The notes under the pieces: generated by a model
The model's database searches: none
The model's input: the letters and a program-made list of their open reading frames with translations, nothing else
Told to the model about the DNA's origin: nothing
Assembly: GCA_037577475.1 (NCBI GenBank)
Contig: JBAGJB010000162.1
Location: 457,107 to 521,106 of the forward strand
Direction: 5' to 3'
Origin: Chaunax sp. Z400
Lineage: Eukaryota > Chordata > Actinopteri > Lophiiformes > Chaunacidae
DNA length: 64,000 bases
Program-made: the position numbers and the translations under genes
Part shown: positions 9,253-23,700 of the stretch, in pieces
How the letters are laid out: the number at the start of each line of letters is the position of its first letter
Numbering within the stretch: the stretch's first letter is position 1

Positions 9253-11844
9253 CTGTCATGGTGGCAGTGAAGGAGCGGCGGATGCGGGAAGGAGCAGAGT
9301 CGGTGAGGGGCATGGATAAGTGTTGCGTAGGTTTTGGGGTGCACGCCAGCAGGACCTATGCTTCACTGTACGAAGCAACTGACCGGGAGAGCAGGACGTG
9401 AGTATTGAGAAGTCATCATTTTTCAATTGTAAAAATTCACAGGTCAACTATGGAGAAAACACTCATTCGGTTTGCCCTGTTTGTCCATAGGTACGTGCAG
9501 TGGGTGACGCGCCAGAAGCCACAGGCCGGGTCGCGGCTGAAGCAGCTGCAGGTGTACTTGGTCGGTCGCACCAACCAGGATGCAGCGGCCAGAGTTCCAG
9601 CGGCTACTCCGCCTGCCCGCCAGGACACAGCACGTCCGTCGACCAGTAAGACCCTCTCCCCTTGTTGTGTAGGCGTCTCACGAGTCCTGTTAAAAGTGCA
9701 AATGTCATACAGTCCTACATTCACTTCTTGTGCAGGCGCTGCATCCGGTGACCTGACGGACGACGTCCTCGTCGCCGCTGCTGTGGAGGTCGACTCTCAG
9801 CGTGAGTGCATTTTGGTTTTTTGTACGCCATGTCCTGTCAGTCGTTCAACTGGCTGGCTGGCTGACTGACTGACTGACTGACTGACTGGCTGAAATTTGC
9901 AGTTGCCAGGGATGCTGCAGCACCTGTCGCCCGCCCAGGACCTTCAGGACCCCCTCCCCCCAAACAGCTCGCGCAGCCCACCTCCACCGGTGCAGAGGTG
10001 AGATATAATTTTCTAGTAATAAGCAAAATGATATTAGTACTTAAAATAGTACTGACGGATGCGATGTGAACGTTGCAGCTGCTGCCCAAGAAGTGGAGGA
10101 AGGCGCTGCCGGTGGAGCAGCAGGACTGGCTGGGCCGAGCTCTCTTCACCAGAGGTGTGGGAGGACATCCCGTCCTCGTCAGTGACCTCCATCTCTGGTG
10201 GTCCCCCCCAGGAGACCGGCCCCTGTACGCGCAGCCCCCTGCCTCGTGCCATCCCTTTTTTCACACACGCTTCTTCCTGTGGGCGCCCTACAGGATGTGG
10301 GCGTGCAGGTTTGTGTGCAAGGGATGTGGCCACAAACTCACAGGGGCTGGTCTGTACAAGACGGTGCGGAGGGTCCTGGACATGACAGGCTGGTACTTCA
10401 TGGGCACGGAGTACCTGGAATGCCTGTCATGTAAGCGCAAGGTTGCTGCCTGGTCCCAGGATATCATGGACCAGCTGGACCTGGGGCACCAGATGCAGTT
10501 TCCTGCCATCCTGACCTACAAGTAAGCAGAAATAAGAAGGCTTGTGTATTTATTTATTCATTCAATTATTTACTGCAGCATAGCACACGATTGACCTCTT
10601 CACCACACACTCGGGTTGTCCTGCGACAAGGCGGTGGTGGGGCATTTGAGGGAGCGCACTTTGGGCAAAAGTGCGGCTTGCCTCAGAAAAACCTTGAGGG
10701 ACCAGCACAGCTCAGAGTGGGCGGGGCGCGTCATCCGCTACCTCTCTGTGTTGGAGTTGCTCGGCGTCACGGAACAGCAGGACCTGCAGCAGCTGCCAAA
10801 GATGCCACCAGTGCCCTCTGCGTCCTGGCTGCTCTCCGTGTACGTGCGGGACGCCCTCGCCCGCCTGCCGGAGACCAAGGCCAGGCTTACCTCGGTGTTT
10901 GGCAGCATTTTGAAGCTGGACTCCACCAAGAAGGTGAGCTGTGATTAGGAAGATGCACGCATTTCTATGGATTGTGCTCTCAGTGTGTCCGACAATGTTT
11001 ACTATTTGAAAGTATAATCGGTGTGTGACGTGACAATGTTCTTCACTGTGTCTCATGCAGATGACCAAGAAACTGGCCGGTAAGGCCGCTGGGACAGCAG
11101 GATGGGTGACCAACGTGGGCAACGAGTACGGGCAGGTGCTCATCTCCGTCCTCACCGCCTGCGAGGGGGATGGACTGGTAGCCATGGCGCAGGGGCTCAT
11201 GCGGCGCTACAGGGAGGCCAGGGTGGCACCCCCTCAGGTGCTCTACGTGGACCGGGACTGCTGCACTCGCAACCACCAGCCCAAGGTACCGTGGCGTCTC
11301 TCACACACAGACACACTGCTGACTGCAGCTGCCATTTAAAACGACTGACCGATTGATGATTCGTTGTTAGGTCGGGCTGATGTTTGGTGAGTGGGACCAG
11401 CTGATGGTCCGCCTGGATGTGTGGCACCTCTTGCGACGCTTCGCGAGGGGCGTCACCACCGACGCCCACCTGCTGTACGGCCCCTTCATGTCCCGCCTGT
11501 CCACTGCCATCTTTGAGTGGGACGGGGAGGATGTGGAGCGGCTGAAGAGGGCAAAGCAGTCCCAGATGGGGACGGGTGCCATCGTCCACCTGACCATTCC
11601 TGAGATGGCCCCTCACTGCCGGCGGCGGATCAGGGCGCAGCCAGAAGCCGACCGTCTGATCCAGGAGGTGCTGGATCACTTCTGGAATGCTGTGGACACC
11701 ATGGGGGTCCCGCTGATTGACCGCGCCAGGATGGGGGAGATCTGGAGGACCCAGCGTCGCCACCTCCACTGCATCCAGGACCCAGAGGGAGTGCAGCTCT
11801 ACACGAAGACGGGGGAAGTGACCAGGGGAGGGGTCAAGCTACAT
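9253..11844 (+). pseudogene. Transposase-like gene fragment, unit 2
   Basis: Begins in mid-exon 2 at CTGTCATGGTGG, joined directly to a 31-bp TG-rich array. It has no promoter, start codon or first ~135 residues. Remaining blocks: 9253-9397, 9491-9645, 9736-9801, 9903-9997, 10079-10521, 10615-10933, 11061-11285 and 11371-11844 (offset 5335 from unit 1). The acceptor before exon 7 reads CACTCGG instead of CACTCAG. Differences shared with unit 3 are Trp to Arg in exon 2 (MWEG to MREG), Asn to Lys and Glu to Asp in exon 7. Exon 9 runs into minisatellite exactly as in unit 1. Confidence 0.8.
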
Positions 11845-11845
11845 G

Positions 11846-13828
11846 TATTCATACTATACATACTGTACATACTATTCATACTGTACATACTATACATACT
11901 ATTCATACTGTACATACAATACATACTATTCATACTGTACATACTATACATACTGTTCATACTATACATACTGTTCATACTGTACATACTATACATACTA
12001 TTCATACTATTCATACTATTCATACTGTACATACTATACATACTATTCATACTGTACATACTATACATACTATTCATACTATACATACTATTCATACTGT
12101 AAATACTATTCATACTGTACATACTATTCATACTGTACATACTATACATACTATTCATACTATACATACTATTCATACTGTACATACTATTCATACTGTA
12201 CATACTATTCATACTATTCATACTATACATACTATTCCTACTATACATACTATTCATACTGTACATACTGTACATACTGTACATACTATACATACTATTC
12301 ATACTGTACATACTATACATACTATTCATACTGTACATACTGTACATACTATTCATACTATACATACTACACATACTATTTATACTACACATACTATTTA
12401 TACTATACATACTACACATACTATACATACTATTCATACTATTTATACTATACATACTATTCATACTGTACATACTATTCATACTATTCATAACGTACAT
12501 ACTGTACATACTATACATACTGTACATACTATACATACTACTCATACTGTACATACTATTCGTACTATACATACTATTCGTACTATACATACTATTCATA
12601 CTATACATACTATTCCTACTATACATACTATTCCTACTGTACATACTATACATACTATTCATACTAGTCATACTGTACATACTACACATACTATTCATAC
12701 TGTACATACTATACATACTATTCATACTATACATACTGTACATACTATTCATACTATACATACTGTACATACTATTTATACTATACATACTATTTATACT
12801 ATACATACTATTTATACTATACATACTATTCATACTATACATACTATTCATACTGTACATACTATTCATACTGTACATACTATACATACTACTCATACTA
12901 TACATACTATTCGTACTATACATACTGTACATACTGTACATACTATTCATACTGTACATACTGTACATACTATTCATACTGTACATACTATTCATACTGT
13001 ACATACTATACATACTATTCATACTGTACATACTATTCATACTGTACATACTATTCATACTGTACATACTATACATACTATTCATGCTATACATACTGTA
13101 CATACTATACATACTATTCATACTGTTCATACTGTACATACTGTACATACTGTACATACTGTACATACTATTCATACTGTACATACTATACATACTATTC
13201 ATACTGTACATACTATACATACTATTCATACTGTACATACTATACATACTATTCATACTGTACATACTATACATACTATTCATACTGTACATACTATACA
13301 TACTATTCATACTGTACATACTATACATACTATTCATACTGTACATACTATACATACTATTCATACTATTCATACTGTACATACTATACATACTATTCAT
13401 ACTGTACATACTATTTATACTATACATACTATACATACTATACATTCTATACATACTATTCATACTGTACATACTGTACATACTGTACATACTATTCATA
13501 CTGTACATACTGTACATACTGTTCATACCGTACATACTATACATACTATTCATACTATTCATACTATTCATACTGTACATACTATACATACTATACATAC
13601 TATTCATACTATTCATACTGTACATACTATTCATACTATTCATACTGTACATACTATTCATACTATTCATACTGTACATACTATTCATACTGTACATACT
13701 GTACATACTATTCATACTGTACATACTATACATACTATTCATACTATACATACTATTCATACTAAACATACTGTAGATACTATACATATTATTCATACTG
13801 TACATACTATACATATTATTCATACTGT
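11846..13828. repeat. 9-bp-based minisatellite after unit 2
   Basis: Same family as 6511-8556, starting at the same exon 9 base and ending in the same CAGCATGTC junction, but with different copy numbers of the 18/27-bp units. Confidence 0.95.
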
Positions 13829-13997
13829 ACACAGCATGTCCGTCGACCAGTAAGACCCTCTCCCCTTGTTGGCAAAGAGGAGAGCAGAAAGATTCAAAAG
13901 GAAGGAGCAAAGACTTGCGCAGAAAATGAAGAGAAAGGAAAAGAGAAAACAGGACAGAAGGAAGAGACAGGAAAGAGAAGCAGAGGGGGGGAAGTGA
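13829..13997 (+). pseudogene. Chimeric scrap plus basic tail exon, unit 2
   Basis: Bases 13829-13871 match 4290-4332 with one mismatch. The basic frame spans 13872-13994, with TGA at 13995-13997. Same structure as 8557-8725. Confidence 0.65.
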
Positions 13998-14099
13998 TGG
14001 ATTTGTTTATTTTTAGAACATAATTGTGTGCAGTGTGTTTATCTTATCTTTTTTGTTTGTGTGTGTCTTTTCTTTGTATGTGTATATTTGCTTTGCCTT

Positions 14100-14553
14100 T
14101 ATATAATTTGTGTGTTTTGCAGTGTGTTTTTATAATTTGTGTGTGTTTTGCAGTATGTTTTTATAATTTGTGTGTGTTTTGCAGTGTGTTTTTATAATTT
14201 GTGTGTGTTTTGCGGTGTGTTTTTATAATTTGTGTGTGTTTTGCGGTGTGTTTTTATAATTTGTGTGTGTTTTGCGGTGTGTTTTTATAATTTGTGTGTT
14301 TTGCGGTGTGTTTTTATAATTTGTGTGTGTTTTGCGGTGTGTTTTTATAATTTGTGTGTGTTTTGCGGTGTGTTTTTATAATTTGTGTGTGTTTTGCGGT
14401 GTGTTTTTATAATTTGTGTGTGTTTTGCGGTGTGTTTTTATAATTTGTGTGTGTTTTGCGGTGTGTTTTTATAATTTGTGTGTGTTTTGCGGTGTGTTTT
14501 TATAATTTGTGTGTGTTTTGCGGTGTGTTTTTATAATTTGTGTGTGTTTTGGT
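14100..14553. repeat. 31-bp TG-rich minisatellite before unit 3
   Basis: Same 31-bp unit as 8828-9252, including one shorter monomer near 14289 (GTGTGTTTTGCGG without the extra TG). It ends at the unit 3 breakpoint. Confidence 0.95.
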
Positions 14554-17145
14554 CTGTCATGGTGGCAGTGAAGGAGCGGCGGATGCGGGAGGGAGCAGAG
14601 TCGGTGAGGGGCATGGATAAGTGTTGCGTAGGTTTTGGGGTGCACGCCAGCAGGACCTATGCTTCACTGTACGAAGCAACTGACCGGGAGAGCAGGACGT
14701 GAGTATTGAGAAGTCATCATTTTTCAATTGTAAAAATTCACAGGTCAACTATGGAGAAAACACTCATTCGGTTTGCCCTGTTTGTCCATAGGTACGTGCA
14801 GTGGGTGACACGCCAGAAGCCACAGGCCGGGTCGCGGCTGAAGCAGCTGCAGGTGTACTTGGTCGGTCGCACCAACCAGGATGCAGCGGCCAGAGTTCCA
14901 GCGGCTACTCCGCCTGCCCGCCAGGACACAGCACGTCCGTCGACCAGTAAGACCCTCTCCCCTTGTTGTGTAGGCGTCTCACGAGTCCTGTTAAAAGTGC
15001 AAATGTCATACAGTCCTACATTCACTTCTTGTGCAGGCGCTGCATCCGGTGACCTGACGGACGACGTCCTCGTCGCCGCTGCTGTGGAGGTCGACTCTCA
15101 GCGTGAGTGCATTTTGGTTTTTTGTACGCCATGTCCTGTCAGTCGTTCAACTGGCTGGCTGGCTGACTGACTGACTGACTGACTGACTGGCTGAAATTTG
15201 CAGTTGCCAGGGATGCCGCAGCACCTGTCGCCCGCCCAGGACCTTCAGGACCCCCTCCCCCCAAACAGCTCGCGCAGCCCACCTCCACCGGTGCAGAGGT
15301 GAGATATAATTTTCTAGTAATAAGCAAAATGATATTAGTACTTAAAATAGTACTGACGGATGCGATGTGAACGTTGCAGCTGCTGCCCAAGAAGTGGAGG
15401 AAGGCGCTGCCGGTGGAGCAGCAGGACTGGCTGGGCCGAGCTCTCTTCACCAGAGGTGTGGGAGGACATCCCGTCCTCGTCAGTGACCTCCATCTCTGGT
15501 GGTCCCCCCCAGGAGACCGGCCCCTGTACGCGCAGCCCCCTGCCTCGTGCCATCCCTTTTTTCACACACGCTTCTTCCTGTGGGCGCCCTACAGGATGTG
15601 GGCGTGCAGGTTTGTGTGCAAGGGATGTGGCCACAAACTCACAGGGGCTGGTCTGTACAAGACGGTGCGGAGGGTCCTGGACATGACAGGCTGGTACTTC
15701 ATGGGCACGGAGTACCTGGAATGCCTGTCATGTAAGCGCAAGGTTGCTGCCTGGTCCCAGGATATCATGGACCAGCTGGACCTGGGGCACCAGATGCAGT
15801 TTCCTGCCATCCTGACCTACAAGTAAGCAGAAATAAGAAGGCTTGTGTATTTATTTATTCATTCAATTATTTACTGCAGCATAGCACACGATTGACCTCT
15901 TCACCACACACTCGGGTTGTCCTGCGACAAGGCGGTGGTGGGGCATTTGAGGGAGCGCACTTTGGGCAAAAGTGCGGCTTGCCTCAGAAAAACCTTGAGG
16001 GACCAGCACAGCTCAGAGTGGGCGGGGCGCGTCATCCGCTACCTCTCTGTGTTGGAGTTGCTCGGCGTCACGGAACAGCAGGACCTGCAGCAGCTGCCAA
16101 AGATGCCACCAGTGCCCTCTGCGTCCTGGCTGCTCTCCGTGTACGTGCGGGACGCCCTCGCCCGCCTGCCGGAGACCAAGGCCAGGCTTACCTCGGTGTT
16201 TGGCAGCATTTTGAAGCTGGACTCCACCAAGAAGGTGAGCTGTGATTAGGAAGATGCACGCATTTCTATGGATTGTGCTCTCAGTGTGTCCGACAATGTT
16301 TACTATTTGAAAGTATAATCGGTGTGTGACGTGACAATGTTCTTCACTGTGTCTCATGCAGATGACCAAGAAACTGGCCGGTAAGGCAGCTGGGACAGCA
16401 GGATGGGTGACCAACGTGGGCAACGAGTACGGGCAGGTGCTCATCTCCGTCCTCACCGCCTGCGAGGGGGATGGACTGGTAGCCATGGCGCAGGGGCTCA
16501 TGCGGCGCTACAGGGAGGCCAGGGTGGCACCCCCTCAGGTGCTCTACGTGGACCGGGACTGCTGCACTCGCAACCACCAGCCCAAGGTACCGTGGCGTCT
16601 CTCACACACAGACACACTGCTGACTGCAGCTGCCATTTAAAACGACTGACCGATTGATGATTCGTTGTTAGGTCGGGCTGATGTTTGGTGAGTGGGACCA
16701 GCTGATGGTCCGCCTGGATGTGTGGCACCTCTTGCGACGCTTCGCGAGGGGCGTCACCACCGACGCCAACCTGCTGTACGGCCCCTTCATGTCCCGCCTG
16801 TCCACTGCCATCTTTGAGTGGGACGGGGAGGATGTGGAGCGGCTGAAGAGGGCAAAGCAGTCCCAGATGGGGACGGGTGCCATCGTCCACCTGACCATTC
16901 CTGAGATGGCTCCTCACTGCCGGCGGCGGATCAGGGCGCAGCCAGAAGCCGACCGTCTGATCCAGGAGGTGCTGGATCACTTCTGGAATGCTGTGGACAC
17001 CATGGGGGTCCCGCTGATTGACCGCGCCAGGATGGGGGAGATCTGGATGACCCAGCGTCGCCACCTCCACTGCATCCAGGACCCAGAGGGAGTGCAGCTC
17101 TACACGAAGACGGGGGAGGTGACCAGGGGAGGGGTCAAGCTACAT
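14554..17145 (+). pseudogene. Transposase-like gene fragment, unit 3
   Basis: Same partial unit at offset 10636 from unit 1, with blocks 14554-14698, 14792-14946, 15037-15102, 15204-15298, 15380-15822, 15916-16234, 16362-16586 and 16672-17145. It shares the broken exon 7 acceptor and the amino-acid changes of unit 2. It adds its own changes: His to Asn in exon 9 (DAHLL to DANLL) and Arg to Met (IWRTQ to IWMTQ). The minisatellite that follows is longer and more diverged than in units 1 and 2. Confidence 0.8.
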
Positions 17146-17146
17146 G

Positions 17147-20100
17147 TATTCATACTATACATACTGTACATACTGTTCATTCTACACATACGACTACTAT
17201 TCATACTATACATACTATTCATACTGTACATACTATTTATACTATACATACTATTCATACTGTACATACTATTTATACTATACATACTATACATACTATA
17301 CATACTATTCATACTATTCATACTGTACATACTATACATACTATTCATACTGTACATACTATACATACTATACATACTATTCATACTATACATACTATTC
17401 ATACTGTACATACTATACATACTATTCATATTGTACATACTATTCATACTGTACATACTATACATACTATTCATATTGTACATACTATACATACTATTCA
17501 TACTATACATATTATTCATACTATACATACTATTCATACTATACATACTATTTTTACTATACATACTATACATATAAATTCTATACATACTATGCATACC
17601 ATGCATACCATACATACTATTCATACTATACATACTATTCATACTATACATACTGTACATACTATTCATACTATATATACTGTACATACTATTTATACTA
17701 TACATACTATACATACTATTTATACTATACATACTATTTATACTATACATACTATTCATACTGTACATACTATTCATACTATTCATAATGTACATACTAT
17801 ACATACTATTCATACTGTACATACTATACATACTGTACATACTATTCATACTGTACATACTATACATAGTATTCATACTGTACATACTATTCCTACTATA
17901 CATACTATTCATACTGTACATACTATTCCTACTATACATACTATTCATACTGTACATACTATTCCTACTATACATACTATACATACTATGCGTACTATTC
18001 ATACTGTACATACTATACATACTATTCATACTATACATACTATTCCTACTATACATACTATTCATACTATTATTTCTACACATACTACTACTATACATAC
18101 TATTCATACTATACATGCCATACATACTATTTATACTATACATACTATTCATACTATACATACTGTTCATTCTACACATACTACTACTATTCATACTATA
18201 CATACTATTCATACTATTCATACTGTACATACTATTTATACTAAACATACTGTTTATTCTATACATACTATTCATACTGTACATACTATACATACTATTC
18301 ATACTATTCATACTATACATACTATTCATACTGTACATACTATACATACTATTCATACTATACATACTATTCATACTAAACATACTGTTTATACTATACA
18401 TACTATACATACTCTACATACTATACATACTATTTATACTATACATACTATTCATACTGTACATACTATACATACTATACATACTATTCATACTTTACAT
18501 ACATATACATAATATTTTTTACTAAACATACTATTTATACTATACATACTATTCATTCTATACATACTATTCATACTATACATACTATACATACTATTAT
18601 TTCCACACATACTACTACTATACATACTATTCATACTATACATACTATTTTTTACTTTACATACTATACATACTATTCATACTATACATATAAATTCTAT
18701 ACATACTATGCATACCATGCATACCATATATACTATTCATACTATACATGCCATACATACCATTTATACTATACATACTATTCATACTGTACATACTATA
18801 CATACTATTCATACTGTACATACTAATCATACTGTACATACTATTCATACTATAAAATACTATTCATACTGTACATACTATTCATACTATACATACTATT
18901 CATACTATACATACTATTCATTCTATACATACTACTACTATTCATACTATACATACTATTCATACTATACATATTATACATACTATTCATTCTACACATA
19001 CTACTACTATACATACTATTCATACTATACATACTATTTTTACTATACATACTATACATATAAATTCTATACATACTATGCATACCATGCATACCATACA
19101 TACTATTCATACTATACATACTATACATACTATTCATTCTACACATACTACTACTATACATACTATTCATACTATACATACTATACATACTATTCATACT
19201 ATACATACTATTCATACTATACATATGAATTCTATACATACTATGCATACCATGCATACCATACATACTATTCATACTATACATGCCATACATACTATTC
19301 ATACTATACATACTTTACATAATGTACATACAATACATACCATACATGCTGTACATACTATTCATACTGTACATACTATACATACTATTCATACTATACA
19401 TACTGTTCATTCTATACATACTATTCATACTATTCATACTATACATACTATACATACTACACATACTACTACTATACATACTATTCATACTGTACATACT
19501 ATTCATACTATACATACTATTCATACTATACATACTGTTCATTCTATACATACTATTCATACTATACATACTACACATACTACTACTATACATACTATTC
19601 ATACTATACATACTATTTTTACTATACATACTATACATACTATTCATACTGTACATACTATTCATACTATACATACTATACATACTATTCATACTGTACA
19701 TACTATTCCTACTATACATACTATACGTACTATGCATACTATTCATACTGTACATACTATACATACTATTCATACTATACATACTATTCCTACTATACAT
19801 ACTATTCATACTACACATACTAGTCATACTGTACATACTATACATACTGTACATACTATTTATACTATACATACTATTTATACTATACATACTATTTATA
19901 CTATACATACTATTCATACTGTACATACTATTCATACTATTCATAATGTACATACTATACATACTATTCATACTGTACATACTATACATACTACTCATAC
20001 TATTCATACTGTACATACTATTCATACTATTCATAATGTACATACTATACATACTATTCATACTGTACATACTATACATACTACTCATACTATACATACT

Positions 20101-20750
20101 ATTCGTACTATACATACTATACATACTATTCATACTATTCATACTGTACATACTATACATACTATTCATACTGTACATACTATACATACTATTCATACTG
20201 TACATACTATACATACTATTCATACTGTACATACTATTCATACTGTACATACTATACATACTATTCATGCTATACATACTATTCATACTGTACATACTAT
20301 ACATACTATTCATACTGTACATACTATTCATACTATTCATACTATACATACTGTACATACTATACATACTATTTATACTATACATACTATTCATACTGTA
20401 CATACTATACATACTACTCATAATATACATACTATTCGTACTATACATACTATTCATACTATACATACTCTTCATACTGTACATACTATACATACTATTC
20501 ATACTGTACATACTATTCATACTGTACATACTATACATACTATTCATACTGTACATACTATTCATACTGTACATACTATACATACTATTCATACTATACA
20601 TACTATTCATACTGTACATACTGTACATACTATTCATACTGTACATACTATTCATACTATTCATACTATACATATTATTCATACTGTACATACTATACAT
20701 ATTATTCATACTGTACATACTATACATACTGTACATACTATACATACTAT
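17147..20750. repeat. Diverged higher-order 9-bp minisatellite after unit 3
   Basis: Much longer (3.6 kb) and more heterogeneous than the arrays after units 1 and 2. A variant block containing ATAAATTC then ATGCATACC twice recurs near 17571, 18687, 19056 and (as ATGAATTC) 19222. Another block with ACACATACTACTACTA recurs at least six times between 18090 and 19570. It changes abruptly to the AAAGGTTTATACT satellite at about 20751. Confidence 0.9.
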
Positions 20751-23700
20751 AAAAGTTTATACTAAAGGTTTAACTAAAGGTTTATACTAAAGGTTTATAC
20801 TAAAGGTTTAACTAAAGGTTTATACTAAAGGTTTAACTAAAGGTTTATACTAAAGGTTTATAATAAAGGTTTATACTAAAGGTTTATACTAAAGGTTTAT
20901 AATAAAGGTTTATACTAAAGGTTTATACTAAAGGTTTATACTAAAGGTTTATACTAAAGGTTTATACTAAAGGTTTATACTAAAGGTTTATACTAAAGGT
21001 TTATAATAAAGGTTTATACTAAAGGTTTATACTAAAGGTTTATACTAAAGTTTTATACTAAAGGTTTATAATAAAGGTTTATACTAAAGGTTTATACTAA
21101 AGGTTTATACTAAAGGTTTATAATAAAGGTTTATACTAAAGGTTTATACTAAAGGTTTATACTAAAGGTTTATACTAAAGGTTTATACTAAAGGTTTAAC
21201 TAAAGGTTTATACTAAAGGTTCAACTAAAGGTTTATACTAAAGGTTTATACTAAAGGTTTATACTAAAGGTTTATACTAAAGGTTTATTACTAAAGGTTT
21301 ATTACTAAAGGTTTATAGTAAAGGTTTAACTAAAGGTTTAACTAAAGGTTTAACTAAAGGTTTATACTAAATGTTTATACTAAAGGTTTATACTAAAGGT
21401 TCAACTAAAGGTTTATACTAAAGGTTTATACTAAAGGTTTATACTAAAGGTTTATACTAAAGGTTTAACTAAAGGTTTATACTAAAGGTTTAACTAAAGG
21501 TTTATACTAAAGGTTTAACTAAAGGTTTATACTAAAGGTTTAACTAAAGGTTTAACTAAAGGTTTAACTAAAGGTTTATACTAAAGGTTTATACTAAAGG
21601 TTTATACTAAAGGTTTATACTAAAGGTTTAACTAAAGGTTTATACTAAAGGTTTAACTAAAGGTTTATACTAAAGGTTTATACTAAAGGTTTAACTAAAG
21701 GTTTAACTAAAGGTTTATACTAAAGGTTTATACTAAAGGTTTATACTAAAGGTTTAACTAAAGGTTTATACTAAAGGTTTATAATAAAGGTTTATACTAA
21801 AGGTTTATACTAAAGGTTTATACTAAAGGTTTATAATAAAGGTTTATAATAAAGGTTTATACTAAAGGTTTATAATAAAGGTTTATAATAAAGGTTTATA
21901 CTAAATGTTTATACTAAAGGTTTATAATAAAGGTTTGACTAAAAGTTTATACTAAAGGTTTAACTAAAGGTTTATACTAAAGGTTTAACTAAAGGTTTAT
22001 AGTAAAGGTTTATACTAAAGGTTTATACTAAAGGTTTAACTAAAGGTTTATACTAAAGGTTTATACTAAAGGTTTATACTAAAGGTTTAACTAGAGGTTT
22101 ATACTAAAGGTTTTACTAAAGGTTTAAGTAAAGGTTTATACTAAAGGTTCAACAAAAGGTTTATACTAAAGGTTTCTACTAAAGGTTTAACTAAAGGTTT
22201 AACTAAAGGTTTATACTAAAAGTTTATACTAAAGGTTTATACTAAAGGTTTATACTAAAGGTTTAACTAAAGGTTCAACTAAAAGTTTATACTAAAGGTT
22301 TATACTAAAGGTTTAACTAAAGGTTTATACTAAAGGTTTAACTAAAGGTTTATACTAAAGGTTTCTACTAAAGGTTTAACTAAAGGTTTATACTAAAGGG
22401 TAATACTAAAGGTTTATACTAAAGGTTTAACTAAAGGTTTGACTAAAAGTTTATACTAAAGGTTTATACTAAAGGTTTAACTAAAGGTTTATACTAAAGG
22501 TTTATACTAAAGGTTTAACTAGAGGTTTATACTAAAGGTTTATACTAAAGGTTTAACTAAAGGTTTAACTAAAGGTTTAACTAAAGGTTTATACTAAAGG
22601 TTTAACTAAAGGTTTATACTAAAGGTTTCTACTAAAGGTTTAACTAAAGGTTTAACTAAAGGTTTATACTAAAGGTTTAACTAAAGGTTTAACTAAAGGT
22701 TTATACTAAAGGTTTATACTAAAGGTTTATACTAAAGGTTTAACTAAAGGTTTATACTAAAGGTTTAACTAAAGGTTTATACTAAAGGTTTAACTAAAGG
22801 TTTATACTAAAGGTTTATACTAAACGTTTAACTAAAGGTTTAACTAAAGGTTTAACTAAAGGTTTATACTAAAGGTTTATACTAAAGGTTTAACTAAAGG
22901 TTTATACTAAAGGTTTATACTAAAGGTTTTACTAAAGGTTTAACAAAAGGTTTATAGTAAAGGTTTATACTAAAGGTTTACCTAAAGGTTTATACTAAAG
23001 GTTTATACTAAAGGTTTAACTAAAGGTTTATACTAAAGGTTTAACTAAAGGTTTAACTAAAATTTTTATACTAAAGGTTTATACTAAAGGTTTGACTAAA
23101 AGTTTATACTAAAGGTTTAACTAAAGGTTTATACTAAAGGTTTAACTAAAGGTTTATAGTAAAGGTTTATACTAAAGGTTTGACTAAAAGTTTATACTAA
23201 AGGTTTAACTAAAGGTTTATACTAAAGGTTTAACTAAAGGTTTATAGTAAAGGTTTATACTAGAGGTTTATACTAAAGGTTTATACTAAAGGTTTAACTA
23301 AAGGTTTAACTAAAGGTTTAACTAAAGGTTTATACTAAAGGTTTATACTAAAGGTTTATACTAAAGGTTTATACAAAAGGTTTATACAAAAGGTTTATAC
23401 TAAAGGTTTGACTAAAGGTTTAACTAAAGGTTTATACTAAAGGTTTAACTCAAGGTTTATACTAAAGGTTTAACTCAAGGTTTATACTAAAGGTTTATAC
23501 TAAAGGTTTAACTAAAGGTTTAACTAAAGGTTAATGGTTTATACTAAAGGTTTATACTAAAGGTTTAACTAGAGGTTTATACTAAAGGTTTATACTAAAG
23601 GTTTAACTAAAGGTTTATACTAAAGGTTTATACTAAAGGTTTATACTAAAGGTTTATACTAAAGGTTTAACTAAAGGTTTATACTAAAGGTTTATACTAA

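Larger units (their letters stand above)
1..21504. repeat. Proximal copy of a 42.4-kb tandem duplication
   Basis: This whole stretch recurs at 42435-64000 in the same order and orientation. The offset is 42434 at the left edge and drifts to 42430, 42428, 42455, 42500 and 42509 only where a microsatellite or minisatellite changes length. All translated exon blocks of unit 1 are identical between copies. In unit 2, I found two substitutions: c11342 versus t53797 and a11436 versus g53891. Position 1 lies inside the repeat, so the copy extends upstream of the window. Confidence 0.95.

Noticed and set aside
9177..9401. Frame running from the 31-bp array into exon 2 tail of unit 2 (CVFIICVCFAV...)
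   Set aside because: The upstream part is tandem-repeat translation. There is no promoter or start context, and the downstream unit has a broken acceptor.
17592..18512. Plus-strand HTIHTIHTV and ILYILF open frames
   Set aside because: Same array artefact; other frames of the same DNA are equally open.
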